Origin: Shimia sp. R10_1
GTDB taxonomy: Bacteria; Pseudomonadota; Alphaproteobacteria; Rhodobacterales; Rhodobacteraceae
Length of the DNA stretch: 64,000 bases
Reading direction: 5' to 3'
Assembly (NCBI RefSeq): GCF_017744095.1
Contig: NZ_JAGHQX010000001.1
Location: 310,001-374,000 of the forward strand
The position numbers and the translations under genes were made by a program. Below, piece after piece: positions 8,006 through 20,049 of this stretch; position 1 is the first letter of the stretch; each line of letters opens with the position of its first letter. Under the pieces are notes generated by a model that ran no database searches, had not been told where the DNA came from, and worked only from the letters and a program-made list of their open reading frames with translations.

Positions 8006-9573
8006 TCTGCAGGCACTTTTTTCTCTGTTGTGCTGGTTGAGGGAATAATGATTTCGGCTGGCATTTCAAACGTAAAGGTTGAGCCAACCCCAACGGAACT
8101 TTCCAGCGTGATGTCACCCTTGGCTTCGATCGCGATGCCGCGTGCAATCGAAAGCCCCAGTCCAGTGCCGCCCGCCTTGCGGTTCGATGCGCTGTCCCCC
8201 TGCGTGAAGCGGTCAAAAATCCGCGTTTGCATATCCGGCTCGATGCCCGGTCCCGTGTCGGTCACCGCCACACGGAAAACACCTGCGTTTGCATGTTCCG
8301 AGGGGACGATGCTTCCCTTCACTTTGACGGAGCCCTGTTCCGTAAACTTCACCGCATTGCCCACGAGGTTCACCACAATCTGGCGCATGCGTTTTTCATC
8401 TCCAAGAATGATCGTGTCATCCTCAGGCAGAGAAAGCTCAAACGACAGGTCTTTCTTCTTGGCCAGAACAGTGGCGAAGCTGGTTGCGTTCTTCATGAAT
8501 CGCGTCACATCCATTGGCTCAGGTTTGATGCGCAGTGCACCCGCTTCTATTTCGCCAAAGGTCAGGATTTCCTCGATCAGGGCCATCTGATTGTCGGCGC
8601 AAGAGTTCAAGATCTCGATCAACTCTTTGTCTTCTTCAGGCAGATCTATCATTTCCAGAAGTTGGGCCGCGCCGATCACGCCATTCATCGGGGTGCGCAA
8701 TTCGTGGCTGATCGTAGCCAGAAACTGCGTTTTTGCCATATCAGAGGCGCGTGCCGCTTTGGCTTCCTGGCGGAGCTCTTTGGTCATGCGCACAATCTCT
8801 TTGATCAGTGGTAGTGCGACAAAGACCCAGGCAAACGCCGCAGCAAAAATCGCAATAATCAAAACCAGAGCAGACAGGTAAATCGGCGCGCGTCCTGCCA
8901 GCATGGATTTTTCGCGAAGAACCGCGGAAACATGGGCGATCTGGTCAGAAGGCAGATTATCATACGCAGCCCAAAACTTTGTAAAGCTCGCATGGTCGTT
9001 TTTCTCGTCAACAACGATCTGAGCGGTTGCCAATAGGATCGATGCTATCGCACTCTCCAGCGACAGATCGTCCGCCACTTCAGTTTGCCACTCGTTTTCT
9101 TCTTCCCAAAGGTCAACCAGATCGTCTGGCATATCATGGCCATACAAACCAAGCTGCTGGCTCAAAGCGATTGGATTGATGCCCGCTTCAATCGTGCGAT
9201 CGGTCAACTCTTGTCGCGTCTCTGATGCGCTTTCTTCCATGACTTCTTCGCCGTCAGGATCCGCTGCGCGCAACGCAGAAAAGAGGCCGAGTGTTTTGAC
9301 ATAGTCGCGCTCGGTGTCGTCCCATGCGTCTTTTCGCCCAGATTCAACCTGCGCCAAATCGCCCTTAATTTGCGCCACGCCTTCAAGCAATTGCCCAAAC
9401 GCCAAAACATAGTGAGACCCAACAGCGGCGGACCTGTGGAAGAATACCGAAGCGGCGCTGGCAACGGCCAAGGGGATCATCAAAACAGCCATGGCCGCGA
9501 AAAGACGATTTCGCAGGTGCTGCTGGCTCAGCGAACCAATCTTGGTTTCTGGTTTAACCTGACTACTGTCCAT
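8002..9573 (-). CDS. Membrane sensor histidine kinase
   Basis: Two-component sensor kinase, 523 aa from the ATG at 9573, which has GAGG upstream; an ATG at 9612 would add 13 residues. It has a membrane helix at about 24-46, a mostly acidic periplasmic sensor region up to about 230, and a second helix at 231-256. HisKA carries phosphorylatable His290 (ISHELRTPMNG), followed by HATPase_c with N box NLVGNAVKFT, G1 DTGPGIE and G2 GGTGLGLSI. No attached receiver; that function is supplied by the overlapping downstream gene. The periplasmic domain matches no sensor family I recognise, so the signal is unknown. Confidence 0.87.
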   Translation of the reverse strand: MDSSQVKPETKIGSLSQQHLRNRLFAAMAVLMIPLAVASAASVFFHRSAAVGSHYVLAFGQLLEGVAQIKGDLAQVESGRKDAWDDTERDYVKTLGLFSALRAADPDGEEVMEESASETRQELTDRTIEAGINPIALSQQLGLYGHDMPDDLVDLWEEENEWQTEVADDLSLESAIASILLATAQIVVDEKNDHASFTKFWAAYDNLPSDQIAHVSAVLREKSMLAGRAPIYLSALVLIIAIFAAAFAWVFVALPLIKEIVRMTKELRQEAKAARASDMAKTQFLATISHELRTPMNGVIGAAQLLEMIDLPEEDKELIEILNSCADNQMALIEEILTFGEIEAGALRIKPEPMDVTRFMKNATSFATVLAKKKDLSFELSLPEDDTIILGDEKRMRQIVVNLVGNAVKFTEQGSVKVKGSIVPSEHANAGVFRVAVTDTGPGIEPDMQTRIFDRFTQGDSASNRKAGGTGLGLSIARGIAIEAKGDITLESSVGVGSTFTFEMPAEIIIPSTSTTEKKVPAE

Positions 9574-9870
9574 AGAGACCTCGCTCTGGCATTTGTTGCA
9601 ACGGATGATCACCGACGATGTGACCGTTAGTCCTCTTGGATTTCTAAATCCCTAAGCAACTGAAAGAAAATGAACAAATCCAAGATACTTAAAGTTGCAT
9701 ATTCTACTTTAACTTTATTTATTGGTGTCCAGCAAATCTTTTGGTTGTGCTGCATGGGATTGGCGTAAAATGTGCTTAAAATGGCGCAATTTAAAGTGGT
9801 GACAATTCAGGCTTAAGATGATTATCAAATAGATCATTCCGATCAAATCGGCGGAAGTCTGGAGCAATAG

Positions 9871-9960
9871 TGGCGGAGAGACAGGGATTCGAACCCTGGG
9901 TCCCCGTGAAGGGACAACGGTTTTCGAGACCGCCCCGTTCGACCACTCCGGCACCTCTCC
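9871..9960 (-). tRNA. tRNA-Ser (anticodon CGA)
   Basis: A 90-base class II tRNA with encoded CCA (complement of 9871-9873), a GGAGAGG acceptor strand, a long variable arm, a GGTTCGAATCC T-arm and anticodon loop CTCGAAA, reading UCG. The nearly 300 bases between it and the kinase gene are AT-rich and hold no gene I can support. Confidence 0.95.
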
Positions 9961-10067
9961 GTCCGAATAGACCGTGGTCTTGGTGAGGGCGTCGTTTAAT
10001 CGGCTTTGTGATGTGGTGCAAGTGGGATTTGCATTGTTTTGCTATCGAAATCGACTAGCTTAAGCGG

Positions 10068-10940
10068 ATGAACAGTTTCACCGCCCCTCTGGCCCCGTCA
10101 TCCGTCTTTTTGTCCCGTCTGGCGCATGTCTTTGTTGTTGGCGCGTTTGCATGGCTGAGCGTTTTTGTAGCCCCTGCACAGGCCGCCGATCGGGAGCGGG
10201 TGGAAGCTTTCTTACAGGTCACAGGCTTTGATGTTGCGATTGAATCCATTGCATTGTCAGCCTCTTCCGCCCCCATTCTGCTTGGGCTGGAAGAAGAGGA
10301 TTTTGGCCTTCAATGGACCGCTCTCACCAAAGAGGTGTTTGACACCGAATTCATGCACAACCGTGCGCTCGATATCTTAGAGGCGACGCTGGATGACGAC
10401 AGTCTCGCCCATGCGGCAGCGTTTTATGCAAGCGATTTGGGGCAGCGGCTCGTGGCGGTCGAAAACGCCGCACATATGGGGGATGATGAAGAAAAAGAGT
10501 TGGTGGGTGGCGCGCTGCTTGCAGATTTGGAAGCCAATGATGATCCCCGTGTTGATCTGTTTAAGCGTATGACGGTGGCCATTGACCCAGAAGACGTGGG
10601 CTCTGACGCGATTTTGGAAATTCAGGTGCGCTTCATTTTGGCAGCCTCTTACGCGGGCGTCGTTGATTTGCGTACCGATGAAGAGGGGTTGCGCGCCGCG
10701 TTGCGGGAAAATGCGGCGGAAATGGACGCGGAGATAGAGCTCTCTTCCTTGCGCAATGCCGCCTATACGTATCAGGACTTTTCGTTGGAAGAGCTGATTG
10801 AATATACGGAAGCACTGGAAGACCCGGCCATGATGACTGTATATGAGCTGATGAATGCGGTGCATTTCGAAGTTATGGCGAACCGCTTCCAGGCACTGGC
10901 TGTGCGGATGGGTGATTTGCAGCCCGCGCAAGAGCTTTGA
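10068..10940 (+). CDS. Exported DUF2059-like protein
   Basis: 290-aa protein with a hydrophobic N-terminal signal segment and a likely cleavage site after AQA at about residue 40. The rest is acidic and helical and resembles the DUF2059 family, whose biochemical role is not established. It stands alone: a tRNA upstream on the other strand and the ribosomal L21 gene downstream with its own promoter. Periplasmic location is predicted from the signal peptide; the DUF assignment is by pattern only. Confidence 0.7.
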   Translation: MNSFTAPLAPSSVFLSRLAHVFVVGAFAWLSVFVAPAQAADRERVEAFLQVTGFDVAIESIALSASSAPILLGLEEEDFGLQWTALTKEVFDTEFMHNRALDILEATLDDDSLAHAAAFYASDLGQRLVAVENAAHMGDDEEKELVGGALLADLEANDDPRVDLFKRMTVAIDPEDVGSDAILEIQVRFILAASYAGVVDLRTDEEGLRAALRENAAEMDAEIELSSLRNAAYTYQDFSLEELIEYTEALEDPAMMTVYELMNAVHFEVMANRFQALAVRMGDLQPAQEL

Positions 10941-10967
10941 GGGCGATATAGGCCTTTAATATAAAGC

Positions 10968-10996
10968 TTGACGAACACTGAAATCCAAAGCATAAG
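10968..10996 (+). promoter_or_regulatory. Candidate sigma-70-type promoter for rplU-rpmA
   Basis: TTGACG (10968-10973) and CATAAG (10991-10996) are separated by 17 bases in the gap between the DUF2059 gene and rplU. The transcript would carry a GC-rich leader of about 155 bases, which could fold and host autoregulation; no known leader motif was recognised. Confidence 0.45.
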
Positions 10997-11161
10997 CGCG
11001 CCACCGGCGTGGAGTGTGTACTTTGCGCCGCGTTTTTGTTGTAACACAGTCCCGACAAGGGACGCGCTGTTCGAGGCGGCACCGTCGAAAGGCATTGCCA
11101 CAAACGCCAAACCCGAGAGGGGGCGGGGCCACAGGACGCGATCAGATCGAAGGAATAGGAC

Positions 11162-11767
11162 ATGTTCGCAGTCCTGAAGACCGGCGGCAAACAGTATAAA
11201 GTACAGGCAGGTGATATCCTGCGTGTCGAAAAACTGGCTGCAGACGCTGGCGAAAAAATCCAATTCAACGACGTGCTGATGGTTGGCGGTGACTCCACCG
11301 TTGTTGGCGCACCTTTCGTTGAAGGCGCAGCCGTGCAGGCAGACGTGATCGACCAGATCAAAGGCGAAAAGCTGATCAAATTCGTGAAGCGTCGTCGTAA
11401 GCACAGCTCCAAGCGTACCGTGGGCCACCGTCAGAAACTGACTCTGGTTCGCATCACAGACATTCTTGCGTCCGGCGCAGACAAGTCTGGCGTAAAAGCA
11501 GCCGTGGGCGCAGGCTCCGTTGCAGCACCTTCCGAGGCCAAACCAGCCAAGAAAGCGGCGAAGGCAGAAGCAAAAGCAGAGGCACCAGCCGCTGCAGCAG
11601 CTGATGACCTGACTGCAATCAACGGTGTGGGCCCGGCAGCAGCGAAAAAGCTGGCAGATGCAGGCATCACCTCTTTTGCACAGCTCGCAGCGGTTGACGT
11701 AGACAGCTTTGACGCTGTTAAAGTAAAGCCTGAGTGGGTTGCACAAGCAGCCGAACTGGCGAAGTAA
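11162..11767 (+). CDS. rplU: 50S ribosomal protein L21 with long C-terminal extension
   Basis: Large-subunit ribosomal protein. Residues 1-103 are a normal L21 (starts MFAVLKTGGKQYKV; RRRKHSSKRTVGHRQ near the end of the core), the usual full length of the family. Here about 98 residues follow: an Ala/Lys/Glu-rich linker and then a compact helix-hairpin-helix-like segment (INGVGPAAAKKLADAGI). The tail resembles small nucleic-acid-binding modules and gives 201 aa in all. rpmA follows after 23 bases, the standard rplU-rpmA pair. Confidence 0.95.
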   Translation: MFAVLKTGGKQYKVQAGDILRVEKLAADAGEKIQFNDVLMVGGDSTVVGAPFVEGAAVQADVIDQIKGEKLIKFVKRRRKHSSKRTVGHRQKLTLVRITDILASGADKSGVKAAVGAGSVAAPSEAKPAKKAAKAEAKAEAPAAAAADDLTAINGVGPAAAKKLADAGITSFAQLAAVDVDSFDAVKVKPEWVAQAAELAK

Positions 11768-11790
11768 GCGAAGTATAGGAGACTAACGAT

Positions 11791-12060
11791 ATGGCACATA
11801 AAAAAGCTGGTGGTAGTTCCCGTAACGGTCGCGACTCCGCGGGTCGTCGTCTTGGCGTGAAAAAATACGGTGGCGAAAACGTGATCCCAGGCAACATCAT
11901 CCTGCGTCAGCGCGGCACCAAGATGTGGCCAGGCGAAGGCGTTGGCATGGGCAAAGATCACACCATCTTTGCAACTGTTGACGGCAACGTGAAGTTCCAC
12001 AAAGGCCTCAAGGGCCGCACCTTTATTTCGGTCCTGCCAGTGGCGGAGGCCGCAGAGTAA
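11791..12060 (+). CDS. rpmA: 50S ribosomal protein L27
   Basis: 89-aa ribosomal protein with the characteristic N-terminus [16 protein letters not shown] and the [25 protein letters not shown] core. L27 sits near the peptidyl-transferase centre. It lacks the cleavable N-terminal extension of Firmicutes L27. Cotranscribed with rplU and followed 30 bases later by a strong terminator. Confidence 0.97.
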   Translation: MAHKKAGGSSRNGRDSAGRRLGVKKYGGENVIPGNIILRQRGTKMWPGEGVGMGKDHTIFATVDGNVKFHKGLKGRTFISVLPVAEAAE

Positions 12061-12089
12061 GCCGACCTTAAGGGTAATGAGACATTTAA

Positions 12090-12118
12090 GGGACCGGCGA
12101 AACAGCCGGTCCCTTTTT
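12090..12118 (+). terminator. Rho-independent terminator of rplU-rpmA
   Basis: A perfect 9-bp GC-rich stem (GGGACCGGC/GCCGGTCCC), a six-base loop and then five T, 30 bases after the rpmA stop codon. Confidence 0.9.
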
Positions 12119-12141
12119 CTTTTTAAAGGTGCATTCAGACG

Positions 12142-12735
12142 ATGAGCGTCGCAGTGATCAGTTTTGGCGTTTTTGCCGCAAGTCAGGTGGGCACACCTGG
12201 GCCTGCGAACATGGCGCTGTTGGCCACCGGTGCGCGCTTTGGTTTTCGGGCCGCTCTGCCATTTGTGGCTGGCGTGGCTTTGGGCAAACAATTGATCATT
12301 TGGCCGATTGGGTTTGGCCTGATGGAGCTTGCCGAAACCGTGCCTGGTTTGTTTGACGCTCTGAAATGGGTGAGCGCGGCCTATATCTGTTGGCTTGCGT
12401 GGAAAGTGGCCAATCTCAGGCTAGATCCAAAGCGCGACGCGGTGACCCAGCCTCCCGGATTTGCGGCGGGTCTTTTGGTGCATCCACTCAACCCTAAAGC
12501 CTGGGCGATGATCGTCGCCGGCTTCACAAATTTTGTAACACCTTCGACACCGGCGTTGCAGGCCACGGCCACCATCGCCATCTGTCTTTTGGCGGCGCAG
12601 GCCGTCTTTCATCCGATCTGGACCTATGCAGGAGACCAGATTGCCCAGACCGTCGCCGGAAAACCCGCCGAACGTTATTTGATGCGCACTTTGGCCGCGC
12701 TGACTGTGGCCTCTGTGCTTTACGTAGTTCTTTGA
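12142..12735 (+). CDS. LysE/RhtB-family amino-acid exporter
   Basis: Inner-membrane exporter of 197 aa with about six hydrophobic segments. The family's opening motif is present early (ASQVGTPGPANMALLATGARFGFR, split at residues 12-35), as is the conserved NPKAW in the middle (LVHPLNPKAWAMI). Family members export lysine, threonine, homoserine lactones or other small metabolites; this one's substrate is not predictable. The acetyltransferase gene starts 14 bases downstream and is probably cotranscribed. Confidence 0.85.
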   Translation: MSVAVISFGVFAASQVGTPGPANMALLATGARFGFRAALPFVAGVALGKQLIIWPIGFGLMELAETVPGLFDALKWVSAAYICWLAWKVANLRLDPKRDAVTQPPGFAAGLLVHPLNPKAWAMIVAGFTNFVTPSTPALQATATIAICLLAAQAVFHPIWTYAGDQIAQTVAGKPAERYLMRTLAALTVASVLYVVL

Positions 12736-12749
12736 GGAGGAGAACAGGC

Positions 12750-15485
<2,736 letters not shown>

Positions 15486-15539
15486 GCGCTCAAAACCTTC
15501 GCCGAAGGCAAAATTCACCAACCACAAAGGACAGATCTG

Positions 15540-16805
15540 ATGAAAGACATCGCAGATATCCCCGCCCTGATGGCCCAGATTGGCGCGCAAGCCAAAGCGG
15601 CAAGCGCGGAGCTGGCCTTTGCCCCGCCGGAGGTGAAACGTGCCGCGCTAGAAGCCGCCGCCGATGCGGTCTGGGCGCGCCGGGCCGAGATCATCGAGGC
15701 CAACAAAAAAGACCTCGAATTTGGCCGCGACAAAGGCCTGTCTGATGCTATGATGGATCGCCTGATGCTGGATGAAGACCGCATCGGTGGCATCGTCACC
15801 GGCCTACGCACGGTTGCGGCACAGGATGATCCTGTCGGCGAAGTGCTCACCGAATGGGACATGCCCTCCGGCCTCAACATTCGCCGCGTGCGCACGCCCT
15901 TGGGTGTGATTGGCGTCATCTATGAAAGCCGCCCCAATGTGACCGCTGACGCGGGCGCGCTGTGCCTGAAATCCGGCAACGCCGTGATCCTGCGTGGCGG
16001 CTCTGAAAGCTTTCACAGCTCCGGTGCGATTCACGCCTGCCTTGTTGATGGGTTGAAATCCGTTGGCCTGCCCGAAGCCGCGATCCAGCTGGTGCCCACA
16101 CGTGATCGCGCGGCCGTTCAGGAACTGCTGACCATGGTCGATACAGTGGATGTGATCGTGCCGCGTGGTGGCAAAGGGTTGGTGGGGCTTGTGCAGCGTG
16201 AAGCCCGCGTGCCGGTCTTTGCTCACCTTGAGGGCATCGTCCACATCTATGTGGATGCGGCTGCCGACGCACAAAAGGCGATGGATGTGATCCTGAATGC
16301 CAAAACCCGCCGCACCGGCATCTGTGGCGCGGCGGAATGCCTGCTGATCAACGAAAATCTCGTTGATAGCCTCGGCGCTGCGCTTATTCAGATGCTGCTG
16401 GATGCGGGGGTGCGGGTGCATGCCGATGAAACCTTGCAGAAGATCGCAGGCACCACACCCGCCACAGCGGAGGATTGGGGCAAAGAATATCTCGACATGG
16501 ATATTGCCGCGAAAGTGGTGCCGGACGTCGACGCAGCGATTGCACATATCCGTCAGTATGGCTCCAATCACACCGATTGTATCCTGACCGAAGATGACGC
16601 CACCGCTGCGCGTTTCTTTGAACGTCTGGACAGCGCGATCCTGATGCGCAACGCCTCCACGCAGTTTGCCGATGGCGGTGAATTTGGCATGGGCGCAGAA
16701 ATCGGCATCGCCACCGGCAAAATGCACGCCCGCGGTCCTGTTGGCGCAGCCCAGCTCACAAGCTTCAAATATCTGGTCGAAGGCGACGGCACCACGCGGG
16801 CCTAA
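15540..16805 (+). CDS. proA: Gamma-glutamyl phosphate reductase
   Basis: Second step of proline synthesis: NADPH-dependent reduction of gamma-glutamyl phosphate to the semialdehyde. 421 aa, full length, of the aldehyde-dehydrogenase superfamily. The ProA signature VPRGGKGLV, the catalytic cysteine region [11 protein letters not shown] and the C-terminal [10 protein letters not shown] are all visible. Sits directly behind proB and ends the obgE-proB-proA run at a strong terminator. Confidence 0.96.
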   Translation: MKDIADIPALMAQIGAQAKAASAELAFAPPEVKRAALEAAADAVWARRAEIIEANKKDLEFGRDKGLSDAMMDRLMLDEDRIGGIVTGLRTVAAQDDPVGEVLTEWDMPSGLNIRRVRTPLGVIGVIYESRPNVTADAGALCLKSGNAVILRGGSESFHSSGAIHACLVDGLKSVGLPEAAIQLVPTRDRAAVQELLTMVDTVDVIVPRGGKGLVGLVQREARVPVFAHLEGIVHIYVDAAADAQKAMDVILNAKTRRTGICGAAECLLINENLVDSLGAALIQMLLDAGVRVHADETLQKIAGTTPATAEDWGKEYLDMDIAAKVVPDVDAAIAHIRQYGSNHTDCILTEDDATAARFFERLDSAILMRNASTQFADGGEFGMGAEIGIATGKMHARGPVGAAQLTSFKYLVEGDGTTRA

Positions 16806-16824
16806 GTTTCAGTAGACCAAAACA

Positions 16825-16852
16825 AAAGGCGCCGGATTTCGGCGCCTTTTTT
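16825..16852. terminator. Bidirectional terminator between proA and chpT
   Basis: A 10-bp stem (AAAGGCGCCG/CGGCGCCTTT) around a GATTT loop with T residues on the plus strand and A/T tracts on the other side. The convergent proA and chpT genes end 20 and 4 bases away, so it can serve both. Confidence 0.8.
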
Positions 16853-16855
16853 CGT

Positions 16856-17452
16856 TTAAAACCTGACCTCCAGGCTCATATCGGTCATCGAGACATTGAG
16901 CGTGCGCCCCAGAAGGTTCACCCCCTGTGGCAGCAGGCCAAACTGCACCTTTGCAGGCACAAGTCCCTCGGGTACGTCGCCATGTGACACGGGACCCCAT
17001 AGATCGGTGTCCGCACGCAGTTTCTCGCTTTCTGCGAGCAAATACCACCCCGCGCCTTCCTTGGCGATGCTGATTGTGCCGCCAAATGGCATCGATGTTT
17101 CAAAGCACATGAGCGTCAGAAAGGCGAGACGCAGCTCAGAGCGGGCCACAGCGCCCTCGACTTCCCAAAACGTTTCCACCCGCGACGCAGGCGCCAGATC
17201 ACTCAGGATGGATTGTATTTCCTGCGTGCCCACCATCTGTTCGTCACCTGGCTGGCCAAAAGCCACGCGAAACAGACGAATGCGCGCGTTTGCGTTCTTT
17301 ACGCTGTCCTCGATCATCTCCATCTCAGGGCCCTTTGCGTCGCCGGTCAAAGCAAGCAGTTCAAGCCCATTGCCAATCGCCCCGACCGGGCTGATCAGGT
17401 CGTGGCAAATCCGTGACCCTACCAATGCGGAGAAATCCGTATTATCTGACAT
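16856..17452 (-). CDS. chpT: ChpT-type histidine phosphotransferase
   Basis: 198-aa protein of the DUF2328/ChpT family, the alphaproteobacterial phosphotransferase that passes phosphate from CckA to CtrA and CpdR. The phosphorylatable His17 lies in the HisKA-like motif SRICHDLISPVGAI, and the C-terminal part is a degenerate ATPase-like fold without the nucleotide-binding boxes. ATG at 17452 is preceded by AAAGGA; an in-frame ATG 30 bases upstream has no such site. In roseobacters this pathway governs motility and gene-transfer-agent genes (known for relatives, not shown here). Confidence 0.82.
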   Translation of the reverse strand: MSDNTDFSALVGSRICHDLISPVGAIGNGLELLALTGDAKGPEMEMIEDSVKNANARIRLFRVAFGQPGDEQMVGTQEIQSILSDLAPASRVETFWEVEGAVARSELRLAFLTLMCFETSMPFGGTISIAKEGAGWYLLAESEKLRADTDLWGPVSHGDVPEGLVPAKVQFGLLPQGVNLLGRTLNVSMTDMSLEVRF

Positions 17453-17481
17453 CTGTATTCCTTTAGAAAACGAGTGGCCCA

Positions 17482-17673
17482 ATGGATGATCTCAATGCCT
17501 TTCTTGAACCCGGAATGTTGGTCACACATCCGACACAGCCCGATTGGGGCCTGGGGCAGGTGCAGTCCAATATCGGTGGCAAAATCACCGTCAACTTTCG
17601 GGATGCGGGCAAAGTTGTTCTTGATGGTACACGCGTCATGTTGATGCCGGCATCTGAAACCCAATTTGGTTAA
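17482..17673 (+). CDS. DUF3553 small protein
   Basis: 63-aa basic/aliphatic protein with the DUF3553 pattern: a PGMLVTHPTQPDWGLGQVQS opening followed by a beta-rich KITVNFRDAGKVVL segment, reminiscent of small SH3-like or CarD-type barrels. Divergent from chpT, whose start is 30 bases away, so the two share a very short promoter region. Function unknown. Confidence 0.75.
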   Translation: MDDLNAFLEPGMLVTHPTQPDWGLGQVQSNIGGKITVNFRDAGKVVLDGTRVMLMPASETQFG

Positions 17674-17785
17674 TAAAGTGTTCACGCCCATCCAGAAACG
17701 TCAACACATGATCTCTGCTGGCTGAATTGATTTCCCCGATTCAGCTGCGTAAAAGGCCTCAAAACAAAGAGGAAAACGCGCTCCC

Positions 17786-18565
17786 ATGACCGAGCAGTCC
17801 CGCGACTTTAAAGTTAAACTTGCCGAGTCTGACGCGGAACTTCGCGCCGCACAGCATCTGCGTTACCAAGTGTTCGTGAAAGAGCTGGGCGCGGATGGAC
17901 CTATGGTGGATCACGCCCAGGAGCTTGAAAAAGACCGGTTTGATCCAAAGTTTGACCATCTGCTTTTGATTGATCGCGCGCGTTCCGAAGATCTGCAGGC
18001 GCAAGTTGTGGGCGTTTACCGACTTCTGACCGGGGAAAAAGCCGAAGAGATTGGACAGTTCTATTCAGAGGACGAATACGATCTGTCGGCACTGAAAGCC
18101 TCGGGCCGGCGTTTGCTGGAACTGGGGCGTTCCTGTCTCTTGCCGGAGTATCGGGGTGGGGTGGGCATGTTCCATCTCTGGAACGCGCTGGCAGCATATG
18201 TGGCTGATCATGAGATCGAAGTGCTGTTTGGCGTTGCGAGCTTTCACGGCACCGACATAGCCCGCCATGCCGCTGCACTGTCGCTCCTGCACCATCGCCA
18301 TCTGGCCCCGTCAGATATCCGTCCGCGTGCGCAAGATGGGGTGTTTCAGGCGATGGACCTGCTGCCCGAAGCGGACATCGACCGCCGAACAGCAATGCTG
18401 TCGGTGCCACCTTTGATCAAAGCTTACCTGCGCCTTGGTGGTTTTGTCGGTGAAGGGGCGTTTTTGGACCATGCCTTTAACACCACCGATGTCTGCCTGA
18501 TCCTTGACACCGCCCGTATGAATGAGAAAAGCCGGGCGCTCTATACAAAGGAGCGCGCACTGTGA
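17786..18565 (+). CDS. olsB: L-ornithine N-alpha-acyltransferase
   Basis: First step of ornithine-lipid synthesis: transfer of a 3-hydroxyacyl chain to ornithine. 259 aa, a GNAT-like acyltransferase related to autoinducer synthases (LRYQVFVKELGADG near the start, LELGRSCLLPEYRGG in the middle, LKAYLRLGG-type segment IKAYLRLGGFVGEG near the end). The stop overlaps the olsA start (GTGA), giving the usual olsB-olsA pair. Ornithine lipids replace phospholipids under phosphate limitation in many alphaproteobacteria. I searched the upstream region for a Pho box and found none. Confidence 0.88.
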   Translation: MTEQSRDFKVKLAESDAELRAAQHLRYQVFVKELGADGPMVDHAQELEKDRFDPKFDHLLLIDRARSEDLQAQVVGVYRLLTGEKAEEIGQFYSEDEYDLSALKASGRRLLELGRSCLLPEYRGGVGMFHLWNALAAYVADHEIEVLFGVASFHGTDIARHAAALSLLHHRHLAPSDIRPRAQDGVFQAMDLLPEADIDRRTAMLSVPPLIKAYLRLGGFVGEGAFLDHAFNTTDVCLILDTARMNEKSRALYTKERAL

Positions 18566-19380
18566 GCACTTGGGAAAGCGAAGAAGGCTATCCAGTTCAG
18601 CCTGAACTCGGGGCAATGGGCATTCTGCGCGTTGTTGCACGCGGCTTTCCTCTGGCCATCTTGGTGTTTGGATGTCTGGGGCTGTTGTTGCTATTGCGCC
18701 TTATCGAGCGTCCGCTGTTTGGGCTGCAACGCCCCTGGACCCCACACATCACGCAATTTGTCTGCCGCAACGCGTTCCGGCTGCTTGGCATTCGCTTCAC
18801 CGTGACCGGCACACCGATCAAAGGGCGCGGTGCGGTGGTTGCAAACCACTCATCTTGGCTGGATATTTTTGCCCTCAACGCGCCACAACAAGTCTATTTC
18901 GTATCCAAAGCGGAAGTTGCCAAATGGCCCGGAATTGGCTGGCTTGCGCGGGCAACGGGCACATTGTTCATTAGGCGTGACCGCCGCGAAGCGCGTGCGC
19001 ACAAGCAAATGTTTGAGGATCGTCTGCTGGCCGGGCACCAGCTGCTGTTCTTTCCAGAGGGCACCAGCAGCGACAGCCAAAGGGTCTTGCCGTTCAAGAC
19101 CACGCTCTTTGAGGCGTTTTTTGATCCACGTCTGCGCGAAGAAATGGTCATACAACCCGTCACGGTGCACTACACAGCCCCCAAAGGGGCAGAGCCTCGA
19201 TTTTATGGCTGGTGGGGAGATATGGACTTTGGTCCGCATCTGCTTTGCACGTTGGCAGCCCCACGGCAGGGCCAAGTTGACGTGATTTACCATCCCCCGC
19301 TCAACGTCAGCGACTTTGCCGATCGCAAGTCACTGGCGCGTGCGGCTGAAACCCAAATCCGCGCTGGCCTGAAAAAATAG
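18562..19380 (+). CDS. olsA: Lyso-ornithine lipid O-acyltransferase
   Basis: Second step of ornithine-lipid synthesis, a PlsC-family 1-acylglycerol-3-phosphate acyltransferase homologue of 272 aa. One membrane helix near residues 14-40 (LAILVFGCLGLLLLLRL), then the catalytic NHSSWLD (H-x4-D) and FPEGTSSD motifs. GTG start within the olsB stop. Position behind olsB favours OlsA over a general PlsC. Confidence 0.88.
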   Translation: MSTWESEEGYPVQPELGAMGILRVVARGFPLAILVFGCLGLLLLLRLIERPLFGLQRPWTPHITQFVCRNAFRLLGIRFTVTGTPIKGRGAVVANHSSWLDIFALNAPQQVYFVSKAEVAKWPGIGWLARATGTLFIRRDRREARAHKQMFEDRLLAGHQLLFFPEGTSSDSQRVLPFKTTLFEAFFDPRLREEMVIQPVTVHYTAPKGAEPRFYGWWGDMDFGPHLLCTLAAPRQGQVDVIYHPPLNVSDFADRKSLARAAETQIRAGLKK

Positions 19381-19402
19381 TTCTTCAAAAAGGCACGGTG
19401 AT

Positions 19403-19419
19403 GGGGCGAATGTCGCCCC
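19403..19419. terminator. Hairpin between convergent olsA and GST genes
   Basis: A perfect 7-bp stem GGGGCGA/TCGCCCC with a three-base loop lies 22 bases beyond olsA and 16 beyond the convergent gene's stop. There is no adjacent U-run on the plus strand, so its terminator strength is uncertain. Confidence 0.4.
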
Positions 19420-19434
19420 AAAACTGCTCAGCGC

Positions 19435-20049
19435 TCAACCATTGTCACGTGCCAGTGCGCGCTGAAAAGCCGGCCGTGCCTCTATGGCGGCCACATATGC
19501 TGTCAGTTTCGGATATGCTTCTGAAAGGCCCAGCCGATGAACTGCGGCTTGTGCTGGGAACAGCATCATCACATCCACGGCGGACAAGTCATCAAGAACA
19601 AAATGACCGGACGGGCGCAGTTGCGCTTCCATATAGTCAAAATGGTTCTTTGTTTCCGAACGTATGCGCGGCTGCAGCGGCGCAGCTGCCTCGCCCAGAC
19701 GGCTTGTATAGATGCCCAGAAGCAAAGGTGTCATCGCAGACCCTTCTGCAAAATGCATCAATTGGAGATGGGCCATAGCCTCTGCACTGTTTTCCTTAGC
19801 TGGCAGCATCTGGGGCGCATATCGCTGGCACAAAACCTCAACAATTGCGGCCGATTCCGTGATCAGTTGCCCATCAATTTCCAACATGGGCGCTTTACCC
19901 AGCGGATGTATCTCTTTCAGCGCCTCAGGTGCCAAAAACGTCTCGCTGTTACGCTGATAAGCGCAGAGCTCATAGGCCACGCCAATCTCTTCGAGCAGCC
20001 ACATGATGCGCAATGACCGGGATTGATTCAGATGATAGAGTTTGATCAT
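19435..20049 (-). CDS. Glutathione S-transferase family protein
   Basis: 204-aa cytosolic GST. The N-terminal thioredoxin-like domain has LYHLNQSRSLRIMWLLEE with a serine/asparagine near the glutathione thiol site, then the cis-proline GKAPMLEIDG and the ITESAAIVEVL glutathione-binding element. A helical C-terminal domain follows. Such enzymes detoxify electrophiles or act as reductases; the substrate is not predictable. Monocistronic, between olsA and the rpsB leader. Confidence 0.88.
   Translation of the reverse strand: MIKLYHLNQSRSLRIMWLLEEIGVAYELCAYQRNSETFLAPEALKEIHPLGKAPMLEIDGQLITESAAIVEVLCQRYAPQMLPAKENSAEAMAHLQLMHFAEGSAMTPLLLGIYTSRLGEAAAPLQPRIRSETKNHFDYMEAQLRPSGHFVLDDLSAVDVMMLFPAQAAVHRLGLSEAYPKLTAYVAAIEARPAFQRALARDNG

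Noticed and set aside
17674-17785. Pho box before olsB
   Set aside because: Expected because ornithine lipids are phosphate-regulated in relatives, but no pair of CTGTCAT-like repeats at 11-bp spacing is present.
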